DNA from: Bog-473 sp963787485 | Lineage (GTDB): Bacteria; Actinomycetota; Acidimicrobiia; Acidimicrobiales; RAAP-2 | Assembly (NCBI GenBank): GCA_963787485.1 | Contig: CAWBDF010000006.1 | Span: 434,001-498,000 of the forward strand | Direction of reading: 5' to 3' | Length of the DNA stretch: 64,000 bases | Shown here: positions 17,956-25,978 of the stretch, one piece after another | Numbering within the stretch: position 1 is the first letter of the stretch | Layout of the letters: every line of letters begins with the position of its first letter | Program-made: the position numbers and the translations under genes | Notes under the pieces: model-generated | Told to the model about the DNA's origin: nothing | Database searches by the model: none | What the model saw: the letters and a program-made list of their open reading frames with translations, nothing else

Positions 17956-19200
17956 GTGTTGCGACGCGCCCGCGTGGTTGGGTCTGCGAGCAAGGCCGAC
18001 ACCGAAAAGCCGGTGGCCGTCTTCCTCGGCAAGGCGCGCCTGGGTGATCCCCAGTCGGCTGGCGTGCGGGGCCGAATCGCCATCCACGACCGATACATCC
18101 GCTCGATCTGGGTGAAGACAGGGCCGGTCAGGGCGGAGCGGTTGGGAGACTGCGTTCACATATCCCTGCCGGCCTTGCGACCGCCGGCGCTCGGCGGGTT
18201 GTTCTTTTACAGCGTCGGCCCACTGATCGCGGTCATCGCCGCCGTGCGTAGGAGCCCTAGCGCAATCGTGTGCCAGAGTCCGCTCGAGGGCCTCGGAGCC
18301 GTCCTCACCGTACGCCTCTTGCCGAGGTCGCGGCGTCCTCCCGTCCAGATAGAAGTACACGGAGATTGGAGGGCAGCCCCGCGGCTGTACGGAAGCCGTG
18401 CCCGCCACCTGATCGCGCCATTGTCCGATCGCCTTTGTGGCTGGGCGCTTCGCCGCGCCGACCGGCTTCATGTTGTGAGCGAGGCGATGGCTGCTCAGGC
18501 TCGTCAGGCGGGCTATGGCGGACCGATGGACATGCACGTCGAATTCGCCGACTATTCCCCGTTCCTCGAGGACGACCCGACCCCGTTCCCCGCCCACCCC
18601 CGCGTGGTGTTCGTCGGTGTTCTCGAATTCACCAAGGGAGTGGACGTGCTGCTGGACGCGTGGCCTGTCGTGCTGGCCCAAGAAATCAGAGCTGAGCTCG
18701 TCATCGCCGGAGATGGCACCATGGATGCGGCCCTTCGCCGACGCGTGAGCCGGCTCGGGATATCCGGAAGCGTGGAGTTCGTCGGGCACGTACCTCCAGT
18801 TCGGCTGCGTCAGATACTGGACGACTCATGGTGCCTAGCCCTCCCCTCCCGTTCCGAGGGGCTTCCGCGGGTCGTGCTCGAGGCGATGGGCCGAGGACGC
18901 CCGGTAGTCGCCAGTGCAGTCGGTGGCCTACCCGAGGTCGTCGATGAGGGCACCACCGGCCATCTGGTGCCAGCTGGCCGACCAGAGCCGCTCGCTCAAG
19001 CCATCGTCATGCTTCTACGTGACCCCGAGCGGGCCGCCAAGATGGGCGCAGAAGGTCGGGCGCGGGTGACCGAGCGCAACCCGCTCGTTGAGTACGAGTC
19101 GGGAATCGAACGACTGGCGGAGTGGATCCATCACTGCCGACCCCCAGCCGAGTCGCGGCAAAGATCGAACCAATCAGCCTGCCCAAGCAGAAAGACTTGA
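17956..19200 (+). CDS. GT4-family glycosyltransferase
   Basis: The enzyme is up to 414 aa. The recognisable part starts RIAIHDRYIRSIWVKTGPVRA, then VQIEVHGDWRAAPRLYG, VVFVGVLEFTKGVDVLLDAWP, VIAGDGTMDAALRRRV and the EX7E motif EGLPRVVLEAMGRGRPVVAS. The N-terminus is uncertain. GTG 17956 gives VLRRARVVGSASKADTEKP, a segment also found in the scrap at 10.7 kb. GTG 18065 would begin directly before the family homology. It is divergent from the formyltransferase fusion and convergent with the epimerase gene. Specificity unknown. Confidence 0.85.
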   Translation: MLRRARVVGSASKADTEKPVAVFLGKARLGDPQSAGVRGRIAIHDRYIRSIWVKTGPVRAERLGDCVHISLPALRPPALGGLFFYSVGPLIAVIAAVRRSPSAIVCQSPLEGLGAVLTVRLLPRSRRPPVQIEVHGDWRAAPRLYGSRARHLIAPLSDRLCGWALRRADRLHVVSEAMAAQARQAGYGGPMDMHVEFADYSPFLEDDPTPFPAHPRVVFVGVLEFTKGVDVLLDAWPVVLAQEIRAELVIAGDGTMDAALRRRVSRLGISGSVEFVGHVPPVRLRQILDDSWCLALPSRSEGLPRVVLEAMGRGRPVVASAVGGLPEVVDEGTTGHLVPAGRPEPLAQAIVMLLRDPERAAKMGAEGRARVTERNPLVEYESGIERLAEWIHHCRPPAESRQRSNQSACPSRKT

Positions 19201-19232
19201 TCGGATCTCCGCCGCTAGGACTGCAAACTCCG

Positions 19233-19302
19233 GACTTGGGGGCTCTCCGATATTCGGCGGGATGAGCGATCCCGTCTGGGATCGCTCAGATGGATGCGCT
19301 CG
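19233..19302. repeat. Copy 2 of the gene-end/terminator repeat
   Basis: This copy is related to 6303-6379. It includes the hairpin at 19263-19288 and the last codons of the reverse-strand epimerase. Its presence at two convergent gene ends suggests duplication of a terminator together with the adjacent gene end. Confidence 0.55.
19263..19288. terminator. Bidirectional terminator hairpin
   Basis: A perfect 11-bp stem, TGAGCGATCCC / GGGATCGCTCA, has a GTCT loop and sits between two convergent genes. It overlaps the epimerase stop codon. There is no T-tract, as is common in GC-rich actinobacteria. Confidence 0.65.
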
Positions 19303-20377
19303 AGACTACGAGGTCGTTTCCAGTGCCGATCTGGTCAGCGTCGGCATAACGTCCGAGCTCCCACTGCACATCGGCGATGGTATCGGCCAGGATGTCTTGA
19401 AGAGTATGGCGAGGTCGCCAACCGGTCAGCGCCTCGATCTTCGAGACGTCAGGCACCCGCCGGCGCATGTCCTCAAATCCCTCTTGGTAGGCCTCGTCGT
19501 AAGGCACCAGCTGGATCTCAGAACTCGAGCCCGTCTTCTCGATGATGGCCTTGGCCAGTTCGAGGATCGTGATCTCCTCGGTAGATCCCACGTTGAATAC
19601 CGAGCCCACGGCCCGACGGTTGTCGAGCACACGTAAGAGAGCATCCACGGTGTCCGATACGTGGCAGAAGCAGCGGCTCTGTTGTCCATCCCCGAATACG
19701 GTGACACGCTCACCCATCAGTGCCTGTTTCACGAGGGTCGGGAGCACCATACCGTAGGCCGCACTCTGGCGCGGGCCGACTGTGTTGAAGAGCCTGGTAA
19801 CCACCGCAGGTAGGCCTCGCTCGCGGTGATAGGTGATTGCCAGTATCTCATCGACCGCCTTTGCGGTGCTGTAGGCCCAGCGGGCGACGGTGGTCGGTCC
19901 GAGGATGCGGTCTGCGGTCTCGCTGAGGACCGAATGACCGTTCTTCCCGTACACCTCCGATGTGCTGGCGATCAAGATCGGACGCTGGTAGCGGTGGGCG
20001 GCCCCGATCACCACCTCCGAGCCGCGAAGGTTGGTAGTGAAGGACCGGAGTGGCTCCTCGATGATCAGACGCACACCAACTGCAGCAGCCAGGTGTACAA
20101 CCGCATCGCACTTGTGCATGAGTTCGTCTACGACAAGCTCATCTCGGATCGAGCCGGTCACGGTGACCAGCCCTGGATGGTGGGCCACCCCCGCCAGGTT
20201 CTTCATGGAGCCGGTCGAAAGGTCGTCGAGCACGATCGCACGGTCACCGCGGCCAAGAAGTGCTTCGGTCAAATGTGAGCCAATGAAGCCGGCACCTCCA
20301 GTGATCAGGTAGGTCGTCTCCCTAGCCGTTCGCGTCCTGGCGGTTGCGACCGGCACGGTCGGAAATCCGATATCCAC
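19286..20377 (-). CDS. NAD-dependent sugar epimerase/dehydratase (extended SDR)
   Basis: The 363-aa cytoplasmic enzyme acts on nucleotide sugars. It has the NAD-binding TYLITGGAGFIGSHLTEALL, DDLSTGS, VVHLAAAVGV, the active-site region IASTSEVYGK, the catalytic YSTAK (WAYSTAKAVDE) and GPRQSAAYGMV. The pattern fits UDP-glucose 4-epimerase or UDP-glucuronate decarboxylase relatives; I cannot choose between them. The start GTG 20377 has a strong GGAGGAGG site about 10 nt upstream. Longer upstream reading to 20731 looks non-coding. It is divergent from the WecA/TagO-like gene and probably supplies a nucleotide sugar to the locus. Confidence 0.88.
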   Translation of the reverse strand: MDIGFPTVPVATARTRTARETTYLITGGAGFIGSHLTEALLGRGDRAIVLDDLSTGSMKNLAGVAHHPGLVTVTGSIRDELVVDELMHKCDAVVHLAAAVGVRLIIEEPLRSFTTNLRGSEVVIGAAHRYQRPILIASTSEVYGKNGHSVLSETADRILGPTTVARWAYSTAKAVDEILAITYHRERGLPAVVTRLFNTVGPRQSAAYGMVLPTLVKQALMGERVTVFGDGQQSRCFCHVSDTVDALLRVLDNRRAVGSVFNVGSTEEITILELAKAIIEKTGSSSEIQLVPYDEAYQEGFEDMRRRVPDVSKIEALTGWRPRHTLQDILADTIADVQWELGRYADADQIGTGNDLVVSSASI

Positions 20378-20487
20378 CTGTCGAGCACCTCCTCCCCAGT
20401 CGTTCTCCGCCCTTCGACGCGGGGCCAGCGTTGAGGAACGCCGCTGTGAACCTAGGTCGGTCCGGCGCGCCGGGGCACCCGATAGCT

Positions 20488-20497
20488 CCCCCAGGGG
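20488..20497 (+). promoter_or_regulatory. CCCCCAGGGG palindrome in a divergent promoter region
   Basis: It lies in the 238-bp gap between the epimerase and WecA/TagO-like starts. CTAGGGG follows at 20541-20547. The sites resemble the family of elements at 10617, 17900, 25026, 27555 and 44084 but lack the GTTG(C/A) tail. Confidence 0.3.
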
Positions 20498-20615
20498 AAG
20501 ACTTACCTCGCCTGGGCTGGGCGAGACCCGGCTAAGGCCACTAGGGGATGGTGCTAGTACTCCCAATCGGGGCACCAAGCGAGACTCCTGAGGGTCCGAC
20601 GCGAACGAGAGGCTC

Positions 20616-21809
20616 ATGATCGACCTGCACTGGTGGTCGTGCATATTGATATTCGGCATGGCGGCCGTGTTGACGCTGGTGTGCACCCCGGTCGCCCTCC
20701 GACTGGCCAAGCGCCTGCACTGCTTCGACATCCCTGCTGCTGGGAAGTCCCACCAGGCACCTATTCCTTACCTCGGTGGCTTGGCTATCGTCATCCCGTT
20801 CGTCTTGATCGCCGTGGTCGCCGGGCTCGTCGGGACATCGGACCGCAACGACGTGTCCGATCTGGCAGTCTTCCTCGCCATGGCGGTGGGCCTGGCCGTG
20901 TTGGGCCTTGTCGACGATCTTCGCGGGCTCAGCCCCTGGCCTCGGCTTGCTCTCGAGATTGGCGCCGGAATCGGAGTGTGGACGATAACCACCCCGACGT
21001 GGCTACCGGGGCCCCCACCATTGCAGGCCGTGGCGACAGTCTGCTGGGTGGTGATCGTCACCAACTCCTTCAACCTGCTCGACAATATGGACGGCTTGGC
21101 GGCAGGTATCGCTGCAGTGTCGTCGATATTCCTCTTCGCCGTAGCCCTGCAGAACGGTCAGTTTCTCGTAGGGACCTTTGCCCTGGGGCTGGCCGGGTGT
21201 GCAGCTGGATTTCTCCAGTTCAACTTCCATCCTGCACGCATTTACATGGGTGACTCGGGGAGCTTGTTCCTCGGGTTCGTTCTGGCGGTGTTGAGTCTTG
21301 ACCTTCGTTTCCCCCCCGCCAGTGGGGTGACGTTCGTTGTTCCAGTGCTGATCGTCGGTGTAGCGCTGTTCGACACGACACTCGTGTCAATCACGAGGCT
21401 GCTCCATGGGCGTACCCCCTTGCAGGGAGGACTCGACCACGTCAGTCACCGCTTGGTCTTTGTCGGACTGTCGACCCGCACTGCCGTGTGCCTGCTGTAT
21501 TCAGTTGCGGTCGTGCTGGGATGGATCGCCCTGGTGATCGGGAGAACCGACCGGCCTGCGGGGTTTTTCTTGAGCGGCCTCGTTGCGTTGTTCGCCGTCG
21601 TAAGCGGCGTCGCGTTGGCCCGCGTACCGGTGTACCGGGACGCTGGCAAGGGCAGAGCGCCAGCTCCGGGGGCCCCGACCCAAGCCCGAACGGATCTCAA
21701 TCACGCTGGGGGTCACACCGGCCGACTGGCCGAGAGGGGTAATGCGAACGGTCATCGGGCGTCCCTCGGTGATGTCCAGCCCTCAGCGGTCCGCGACGGC
21801 GGATCGTGA
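20616..21809 (+). CDS. Undecaprenyl-phosphate sugar-1-phosphate transferase (WecA/TagO/MraY family)
   Basis: The 397-aa polytopic membrane enzyme starts glycan assembly by transferring a HexNAc-1-phosphate from a UDP-sugar to undecaprenyl phosphate. About ten hydrophobic helices are visible. The catalytic signatures are LGLVDDLRGLSP, NSFNLLDNMDGLAAG, HPARIYMGDSGSLFLGF and GGLDHVSHRL, the last matching the H-x-x-HR loop. The C-terminal 60 residues are polar and unconserved. The start ATG 20616 follows GAGAGG. It lies within the locus, divergent from the epimerase, consistent with being its initiating enzyme. The exact UDP-sugar is not determined. Confidence 0.92.
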   Translation: MIDLHWWSCILIFGMAAVLTLVCTPVALRLAKRLHCFDIPAAGKSHQAPIPYLGGLAIVIPFVLIAVVAGLVGTSDRNDVSDLAVFLAMAVGLAVLGLVDDLRGLSPWPRLALEIGAGIGVWTITTPTWLPGPPPLQAVATVCWVVIVTNSFNLLDNMDGLAAGIAAVSSIFLFAVALQNGQFLVGTFALGLAGCAAGFLQFNFHPARIYMGDSGSLFLGFVLAVLSLDLRFPPASGVTFVVPVLIVGVALFDTTLVSITRLLHGRTPLQGGLDHVSHRLVFVGLSTRTAVCLLYSVAVVLGWIALVIGRTDRPAGFFLSGLVALFAVVSGVALARVPVYRDAGKGRAPAPGAPTQARTDLNHAGGHTGRLAERGNANGHRASLGDVQPSAVRDGGS

Positions 21810-21815
21810 GCGGCC

Positions 21816-21855
21816 GGACTCACGCGGTCCTAGAAGGACTCACGCGGTCCTAGAA
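21816..21855. repeat. Perfect 20-bp tandem duplication
   Basis: GGACTCACGCGGTCCTAGAA occurs twice back to back, in the gap after the WecA/TagO-like gene. Each unit can fold GGAC..GTCC. It may be part of a terminator or a simple replication-slippage product. Confidence 0.8.
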
Positions 21856-22037
21856 GCGAATCTCGACTCTGCAGGAGTCAAGCGGGCCGAGACAGCGGGG
21901 GCAGCAAGGTGCGCCACGCTGTCTGTCGGCCGTCAGATTGGACTTGCTGGCTGCAGAGCTTTTCGTTCAGGTGCTCCCTCGCTTGACACGCCGGCCATTT
22001 CCTAGTCTGGGTCCCGTCCACAGGAACAATTCTCCGC

Positions 22038-22795
22038 TCAGGCCAGGCCCACGATCGGCGCGTTGAGACGTTGCCCCCCCATTGAGCCATGGAACGGCGC
22101 GTCGCCGTAGTTGAAAATGCCTCCATCGGAGGCCACCATCCAGTAGCCACGTCCGTCGGAACTTGCCGCCATGCCGACGACCGGCTTGTTGAGGTGTATC
22201 GAGCCGGTCGACCCGTAGAAACCGGACCCGGTGCCGTAGGTGAGGATGCCCCCATCAGAGGCCACAAGCCAATAGCCGAGGCCGTTGGGCGCTGGCGCCA
22301 TCCCAACGACGGGCTTGTTGAGGTGTATCGAGCCGGCGGAGCCGAAGAACCGGGCATCACCGAAGGTGAAGATGCCCCCGTCGGAGGCCACCAACCAGTA
22401 CCCATCGCCGTCGTGGGTGGCTGCCATGCCGACGATCGGCTTGTTGAGATGGATCGAGCCGGTCGAGCCGAAGAACCGGGCATCACCGAAGGTGAAGATG
22501 CCCCCGTCGGAGGCCACCAACCAGTACCCATTGCCGTCGGGGGTCGGCGCTATGGCGACCACCGGGGCGTTGAGGTGTAACGAGCCGGCGGAGCCGAAGA
22601 ACCGGGCGTCACCGAAGGAGTACACCCCTCCGTCGGAGGCCACCAACCAGTACCCATTGCCGTCGGGGGTCGGCGCTATGGCGACCACCGGGGCGTTGAG
22701 GTGTAACGAGCCGGCGGAGCCGAAGAACCGGGCATCACCGAAGGAGTACACCCCTCCGTCCGAGGACACGAGCCAGTAGCCCCCACCGCCGCCGA
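22038..22795 (-). repeat. Six tandem 123-126-bp coding repeats
   Basis: They encode the WLVASDGG array. The two copies spanning about 22555-22795 are almost identical in DNA, and the copies around 22325-22555 are close to each other. Copies nearest the C-terminus are the most diverged. This points to recent unit duplication at the linker side. Confidence 0.85.
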
Positions 22796-24392
22796 AGCCG
22801 CCCGAGCTGCCCGTTCCGCCCGAGCTGCCCGTTCCGCCCGAGCTGCCCGTTCCGCCCGAGCTGCCCGTTCCGCCCGAGCTGCCCGTTCCGCCCGAGCTGC
22901 CACCGATCACATCAACTGTTTCGCTCGTGGTCAGTCCGTGAATGTTCTCGGCAGTGACGGTAATCGTGTTCTCACCTGGTAGCAGCCCAATGCTCGGTAC
23001 GTTCCAGTTCGTCTGGCTCACATAGCCAGTCGAGTAGCTTCCAGAATCAATCTGCCAGCTCGCAGTGGCGGCGCCCGAGGCCCCGGACGAGCTGGTGAAG
23101 GTCACGTCCCTGATTGCGTAGCTGTCGCTGGCCGTTCCGCTGAGGGAGACGACATTGCCGGTCGTCTGCTGATTGAGTATCGCCAGCGTCGGCGGGGAAC
23201 TTTCGACCGTCCCGGGCGTGGCAGCGGCTTGCATGGCGCTCACGTACGGGCCGTAGTCGAAGTCGTTCAGCGCCGTATAGGCGAAGTCGGCGAACTCGCC
23301 GCCCATTCCCCAATTGCGAAATGCCTGCAGCTGGGTCGCGACGTAGGCAGGTGGGCGGGGCGCCGCATACGACCCTCCGTCGGCTCCAGCGCCGTCGATC
23401 CATGCCGAAGGCGACAGGTAGACGTGGTCGGCGGCGTACGACCAGTTACTGAAATCCTGAGAAAACAGCGAGAAAAGACTGTTGTATTCGTAGGTTAAGG
23501 CGGAGTTCCATGTCTGGGTAGTTCCGCCGCTTATACCTGTGTCCTTGTAGAAGGTCTCGTCGTAAAACCAAATACCCGCATAGCCGTCGACACTTGTCAT
23601 CCCGTTCCAGAAATTGATGTCGAGGTTCGCCTGAGAGGCGCCCTCGATACCGTGATTTTGATCGATGACGTAGGAATCCCAGGTATCTGGGAAGCTGGCG
23701 GCATAGTCGGCGATCTGCACGTCCGGGAAGGCTTGCAAGATCGCTCCCATCAGCTGCTGCCCACGGAGGGTGGCCTCGTCACGGGTTTCCTGCTCCGTGT
23801 GGGTGTTGCCTGGGTAGTTCCACGCCCATGTGGCGGTGTAGACGTCGCCTTCTTCCGCGTACAGCTCCCCGTCCATGGCAATGCCGTCGAAGCCCAACAG
23901 GTGAGCCGCACCGGCCAGCCCAGCCACGCTGGGGAGCACGGTGTTGGACCAAGCCGAGTCATTGAACCAATCAGCCAATGGCGTGGCCGTGTTGTAATAG
24001 TTCCCGAGGTCGAAACCCAGGTAAAGCTTCATCCCCAGGGCATGGGCCTCCGAGACGATGTTGGAGCTTTTCAACTGATCCTCGACGGTGAATTGGCTGG
24101 ACGATAGGTCGGTGCTGGGATCCCCGGTGAAGCTCTGGCCGCCGCCCATACCCTGGAGCAAGCCAACACTGGCGACGAACCCGCCTACGCCTTCGTCATT
24201 CCACTGCGCCAGCTGGGCCTGGGACATCGACAGCAGGTCATTGATACCGGTCCACATGACGGTCCGGTTCGCGGCGGAGCCAGGCCCGTAAGAGCCACCG
24301 GCCGCTACTGGGCCTACCTCGAGGAGCACCGCGACCAAGGACAGGGTGGCGAGCCCGATACCGAGGGCCTTCAGGCGGACTAAGTGGGCCAT
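22038..24392 (-). CDS. Secreted TIM-barrel protein with Ig-like domain, SGG linker and six WLVASDGG repeats
   Basis: The 784-aa protein has a signal peptide (MAHLVRLKALGIGLATLSLVAVLL, then EVGPVAAGG). A TIM-barrel-like domain follows at about residues 35-385, with GMKLYLGFDLGNYYN and LLGFDGIAMDGELYAEEGD; the Asp/Glu pairs could be catalytic but this is inference. An Ig-like domain (about 400-498), an (SSGGTG)n linker and six 41-residue repeats (GYWLVASDGG...FGDARFFGS...LN-P-VG-A) complete it. The repeats probably form a propeller or a wall/glycan-binding array. The N-terminal domain resembles the partial protein at 1-1086. ATG 24392 gives the best signal peptide; a small frame overlaps it. 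It likely remodels or binds the surface polysaccharide. Confidence 0.8.
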   Translation of the reverse strand: MAHLVRLKALGIGLATLSLVAVLLEVGPVAAGGSYGPGSAANRTVMWTGINDLLSMSQAQLAQWNDEGVGGFVASVGLLQGMGGGQSFTGDPSTDLSSSQFTVEDQLKSSNIVSEAHALGMKLYLGFDLGNYYNTATPLADWFNDSAWSNTVLPSVAGLAGAAHLLGFDGIAMDGELYAEEGDVYTATWAWNYPGNTHTEQETRDEATLRGQQLMGAILQAFPDVQIADYAASFPDTWDSYVIDQNHGIEGASQANLDINFWNGMTSVDGYAGIWFYDETFYKDTGISGGTTQTWNSALTYEYNSLFSLFSQDFSNWSYAADHVYLSPSAWIDGAGADGGSYAAPRPPAYVATQLQAFRNWGMGGEFADFAYTALNDFDYGPYVSAMQAAATPGTVESSPPTLAILNQQTTGNVVSLSGTASDSYAIRDVTFTSSSGASGAATASWQIDSGSYSTGYVSQTNWNVPSIGLLPGENTITVTAENIHGLTTSETVDVIGGSSGGTGSSGGTGSSGGTGSSGGTGSSGGTGSSGGFGGGGGYWLVSSDGGVYSFGDARFFGSAGSLHLNAPVVAIAPTPDGNGYWLVASDGGVYSFGDARFFGSAGSLHLNAPVVAIAPTPDGNGYWLVASDGGIFTFGDARFFGSTGSIHLNKPIVGMAATHDGDGYWLVASDGGIFTFGDARFFGSAGSIHLNKPVVGMAPAPNGLGYWLVASDGGILTYGTGSGFYGSTGSIHLNKPVVGMAASSDGRGYWMVASDGGIFNYGDAPFHGSMGGQRLNAPIVGLA
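22801..22904 (-). repeat. 18-bp tandem repeats encoding the SSGGTG linker
   Basis: Five complete copies of CCCGAGCTGCCCGTTCCG (forward strand) start at 22801, with a partial sixth up to 22904. They encode a flexible Ser-Gly-Thr linker between the Ig-like domain and the repeat array. Copy number is likely variable by slippage. Confidence 0.9.
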
Positions 24393-24532
24393 ACCTGGCG
24401 GGGGTCGGTGGAGGGCAGGATGCCGACGGTTCCGGGCGGTGCACTCGTCAGCCCGGCTGCGATGGAGTTCATGATCATCACGCCGATCGGCAACATCAGA
24501 GTCGCGACACGACAACGGGCACGGCGGAGCAC
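24380..24532 (-). CDS. Small hydrophobic protein (50 aa) overlapping the secreted-protein start
   Basis: GTG 24532 is preceded by AAAGGGGGAAGCAAT, a strong ribosome site. By contrast the secreted-protein ATG at 24392 has none. The product reads VLRRARCRVATLMLPIGVMI, then MNSIAAGLTSAPPGTVGILP, and looks like a membrane anchor or signal peptide. Its TAG at 24380-24382 lies 10 bases past the downstream ATG. It could be a leader peptide that couples translation, a small secreted peptide, or the displaced true N-terminus. Function unknown. Confidence 0.45.
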   Translation of the reverse strand: MLRRARCRVATLMLPIGVMIMNSIAAGLTSAPPGTVGILPSTDPRQVWPT

Positions 24533-25025
24533 ATTGCTTCCCCCTTTCTGGTTTCCCCTTCCGGGCTCAGGACGCGGAACGAAGGTCTCTAAAGGAATCG
24601 GACCTTTTTGGCCAGATGACCACGAACGCCAGAAGAGTTGCGCGCGGGTTGTGCCAAACATGCCGCGCCATTGATCTCGTTGTCGGTGGCGCCGCCGGAC
24701 GCCCGCTCACAGCGGGGTGCCAGGAGGAGGCGACCAGCTGTCGGAGCGGCGCGCCGGTTCCCGGTCATGGGCCGCTGAGGCACAACCACGCAACGCCCAC
24801 CACGTGGTCATTCCGGCTCACGGGATGACCAGGCGGACGCCGGCACCGGCCACGCTCACCTCCGCGTCCGGGATCCTGTGAACGAGGTGCCGCACCCGAT
24901 GCCGCCACCGTGCACGACGAACGGATGGAGGAGGGGTCCCCGCCATCGCTTTCTTTTGGCGAGCCGTCTGACGTGGGGCAGCGGTAGTCGCGAACTGCCG
25001 AGAGCCTTCGATTGGCCGCGTCAGG
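24533..25025. other. Intergenic stretch, no gene recognised
   Basis: Divergent gap between the secreted protein and the TylF-like gene. Several arginine-rich frames cross it but none resembles a protein family. The palindrome described at 25026 marks its right end. Confidence 0.4.
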
Positions 25026-25042
25026 CCCTAGGGGAGTTGCCC
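25026..25042 (+). promoter_or_regulatory. CCCTAGGGGAGTTGCCC element
   Basis: The site lies 38 bp before the ATG of the TylF-like gene. It is nearly identical to the site at 44084-44101. In both sites TACAAG or TACGAT follows 23-24 nt after TTGCCC and could act as a -10-like box. The role is inferred. Confidence 0.42.
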
Positions 25043-25079
25043 AGGCGATTGGCCCCCCGTGCCGCTACAAGATCAGTGG

Positions 25080-25934
25080 ATGGACCCTGCGTCCCTGTAC
25101 ATCGACTTGCTCAAGCTGGCTGTCAGCGAGGCACTGCGCCCCGCTCGCTCCGCTCTCGTCGTTGTTCCGTCGGAGCGTCCGATCCGTGGCGCTCGGGTCG
25201 CGTCTTGGCTGCGTTATGGAGGCCAGCGCTTGCTGTCCCTCAAGGGCTACGAACTTGCCCGCCGGATCGACATTCCTCCAACTTTCGTGACGGACGGCCT
25301 CTACGACAGCGGTGTGCCGTTTTCGGGCGAGACGATGATCGGCCTGAAGCGCCTTGACAATGTCCGCCACTGTGTCGAGACGGTTATCTCAGATCAGGTT
25401 CCCGGAGACTTCATCGAGACCGGGGTGTGGCGCGGAGGCTGCGCGATCTTCATGCGGGGAATCCTGGCTGCCCATGGCATCGGTGACAAGCAGGTGTGGC
25501 TCGCCGACTCCTTCGCCGGCGTTCCTGAACCCGATACGAGCCGGTATCCGTTAGATGGTTTCAGCGACCTTCACAACCAATTTGGGCTGGTCGTCAGTCG
25601 AGAAGACGTCGAGGCGAATTTCCGGCGATACGGGCTTCTCGATGACCAGGTGCGCTTCGTCGAGGGCTGGTTCGAGCACACATTGCCGACTCTGGCGGGG
25701 CACACATGGGCCCTCATTCGGCTCGACGGGGACCTGTACCAATCCACAATAGAAGGGCTGGAGAACCTCTATCCTGGACTCTCGCCTGGCGGGTACTGCA
25801 TTGTGGACGACTACGGCACGTATTCTGCGTGTCGGCAGGCAGTAGAGGACTACCGCGCCAAGCACAAGATCGACGAGCCAATCGTGGACATCGACGGCTC
25901 CGGAGCCTTCTGGCGACGAACAGCTGAGCAATGA
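25080..25934 (+). CDS. TylF/MycF-type O-methyltransferase
   Basis: The 284-aa SAM-dependent enzyme matches the macrocin O-methyltransferase family: VPGDFIETGVWRGGCAIFMRG (SAM-binding), WLADSFAGVPEPD, LIRLDGDLYQSTIEGLENLYP and GGYCIVDDYGTYSACRQAV. Metal-binding acidic residues are supplied by the LDGD and VDDY segments, as in TylF. In a polysaccharide locus it would methylate a hydroxyl of a sugar residue. I choose ATG 25080; GTG 25059 is in frame. It is preceded by the CCCTAGGGGAGTTGCCC element and convergent with the next GT4 gene. Confidence 0.88.
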   Translation: MDPASLYIDLLKLAVSEALRPARSALVVVPSERPIRGARVASWLRYGGQRLLSLKGYELARRIDIPPTFVTDGLYDSGVPFSGETMIGLKRLDNVRHCVETVISDQVPGDFIETGVWRGGCAIFMRGILAAHGIGDKQVWLADSFAGVPEPDTSRYPLDGFSDLHNQFGLVVSREDVEANFRRYGLLDDQVRFVEGWFEHTLPTLAGHTWALIRLDGDLYQSTIEGLENLYPGLSPGGYCIVDDYGTYSACRQAVEDYRAKHKIDEPIVDIDGSGAFWRRTAEQ

Positions 25935-25978
25935 GGGGGTGGAGAGGCACCTGCCGTCGGAGGACGTCGGGATCCCCT

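Noticed and set aside
22038..22905. Regular repeats considered as a CRISPR array
   Set aside because: The units are in-frame coding repeats with no unique spacers, and there are no cas genes.
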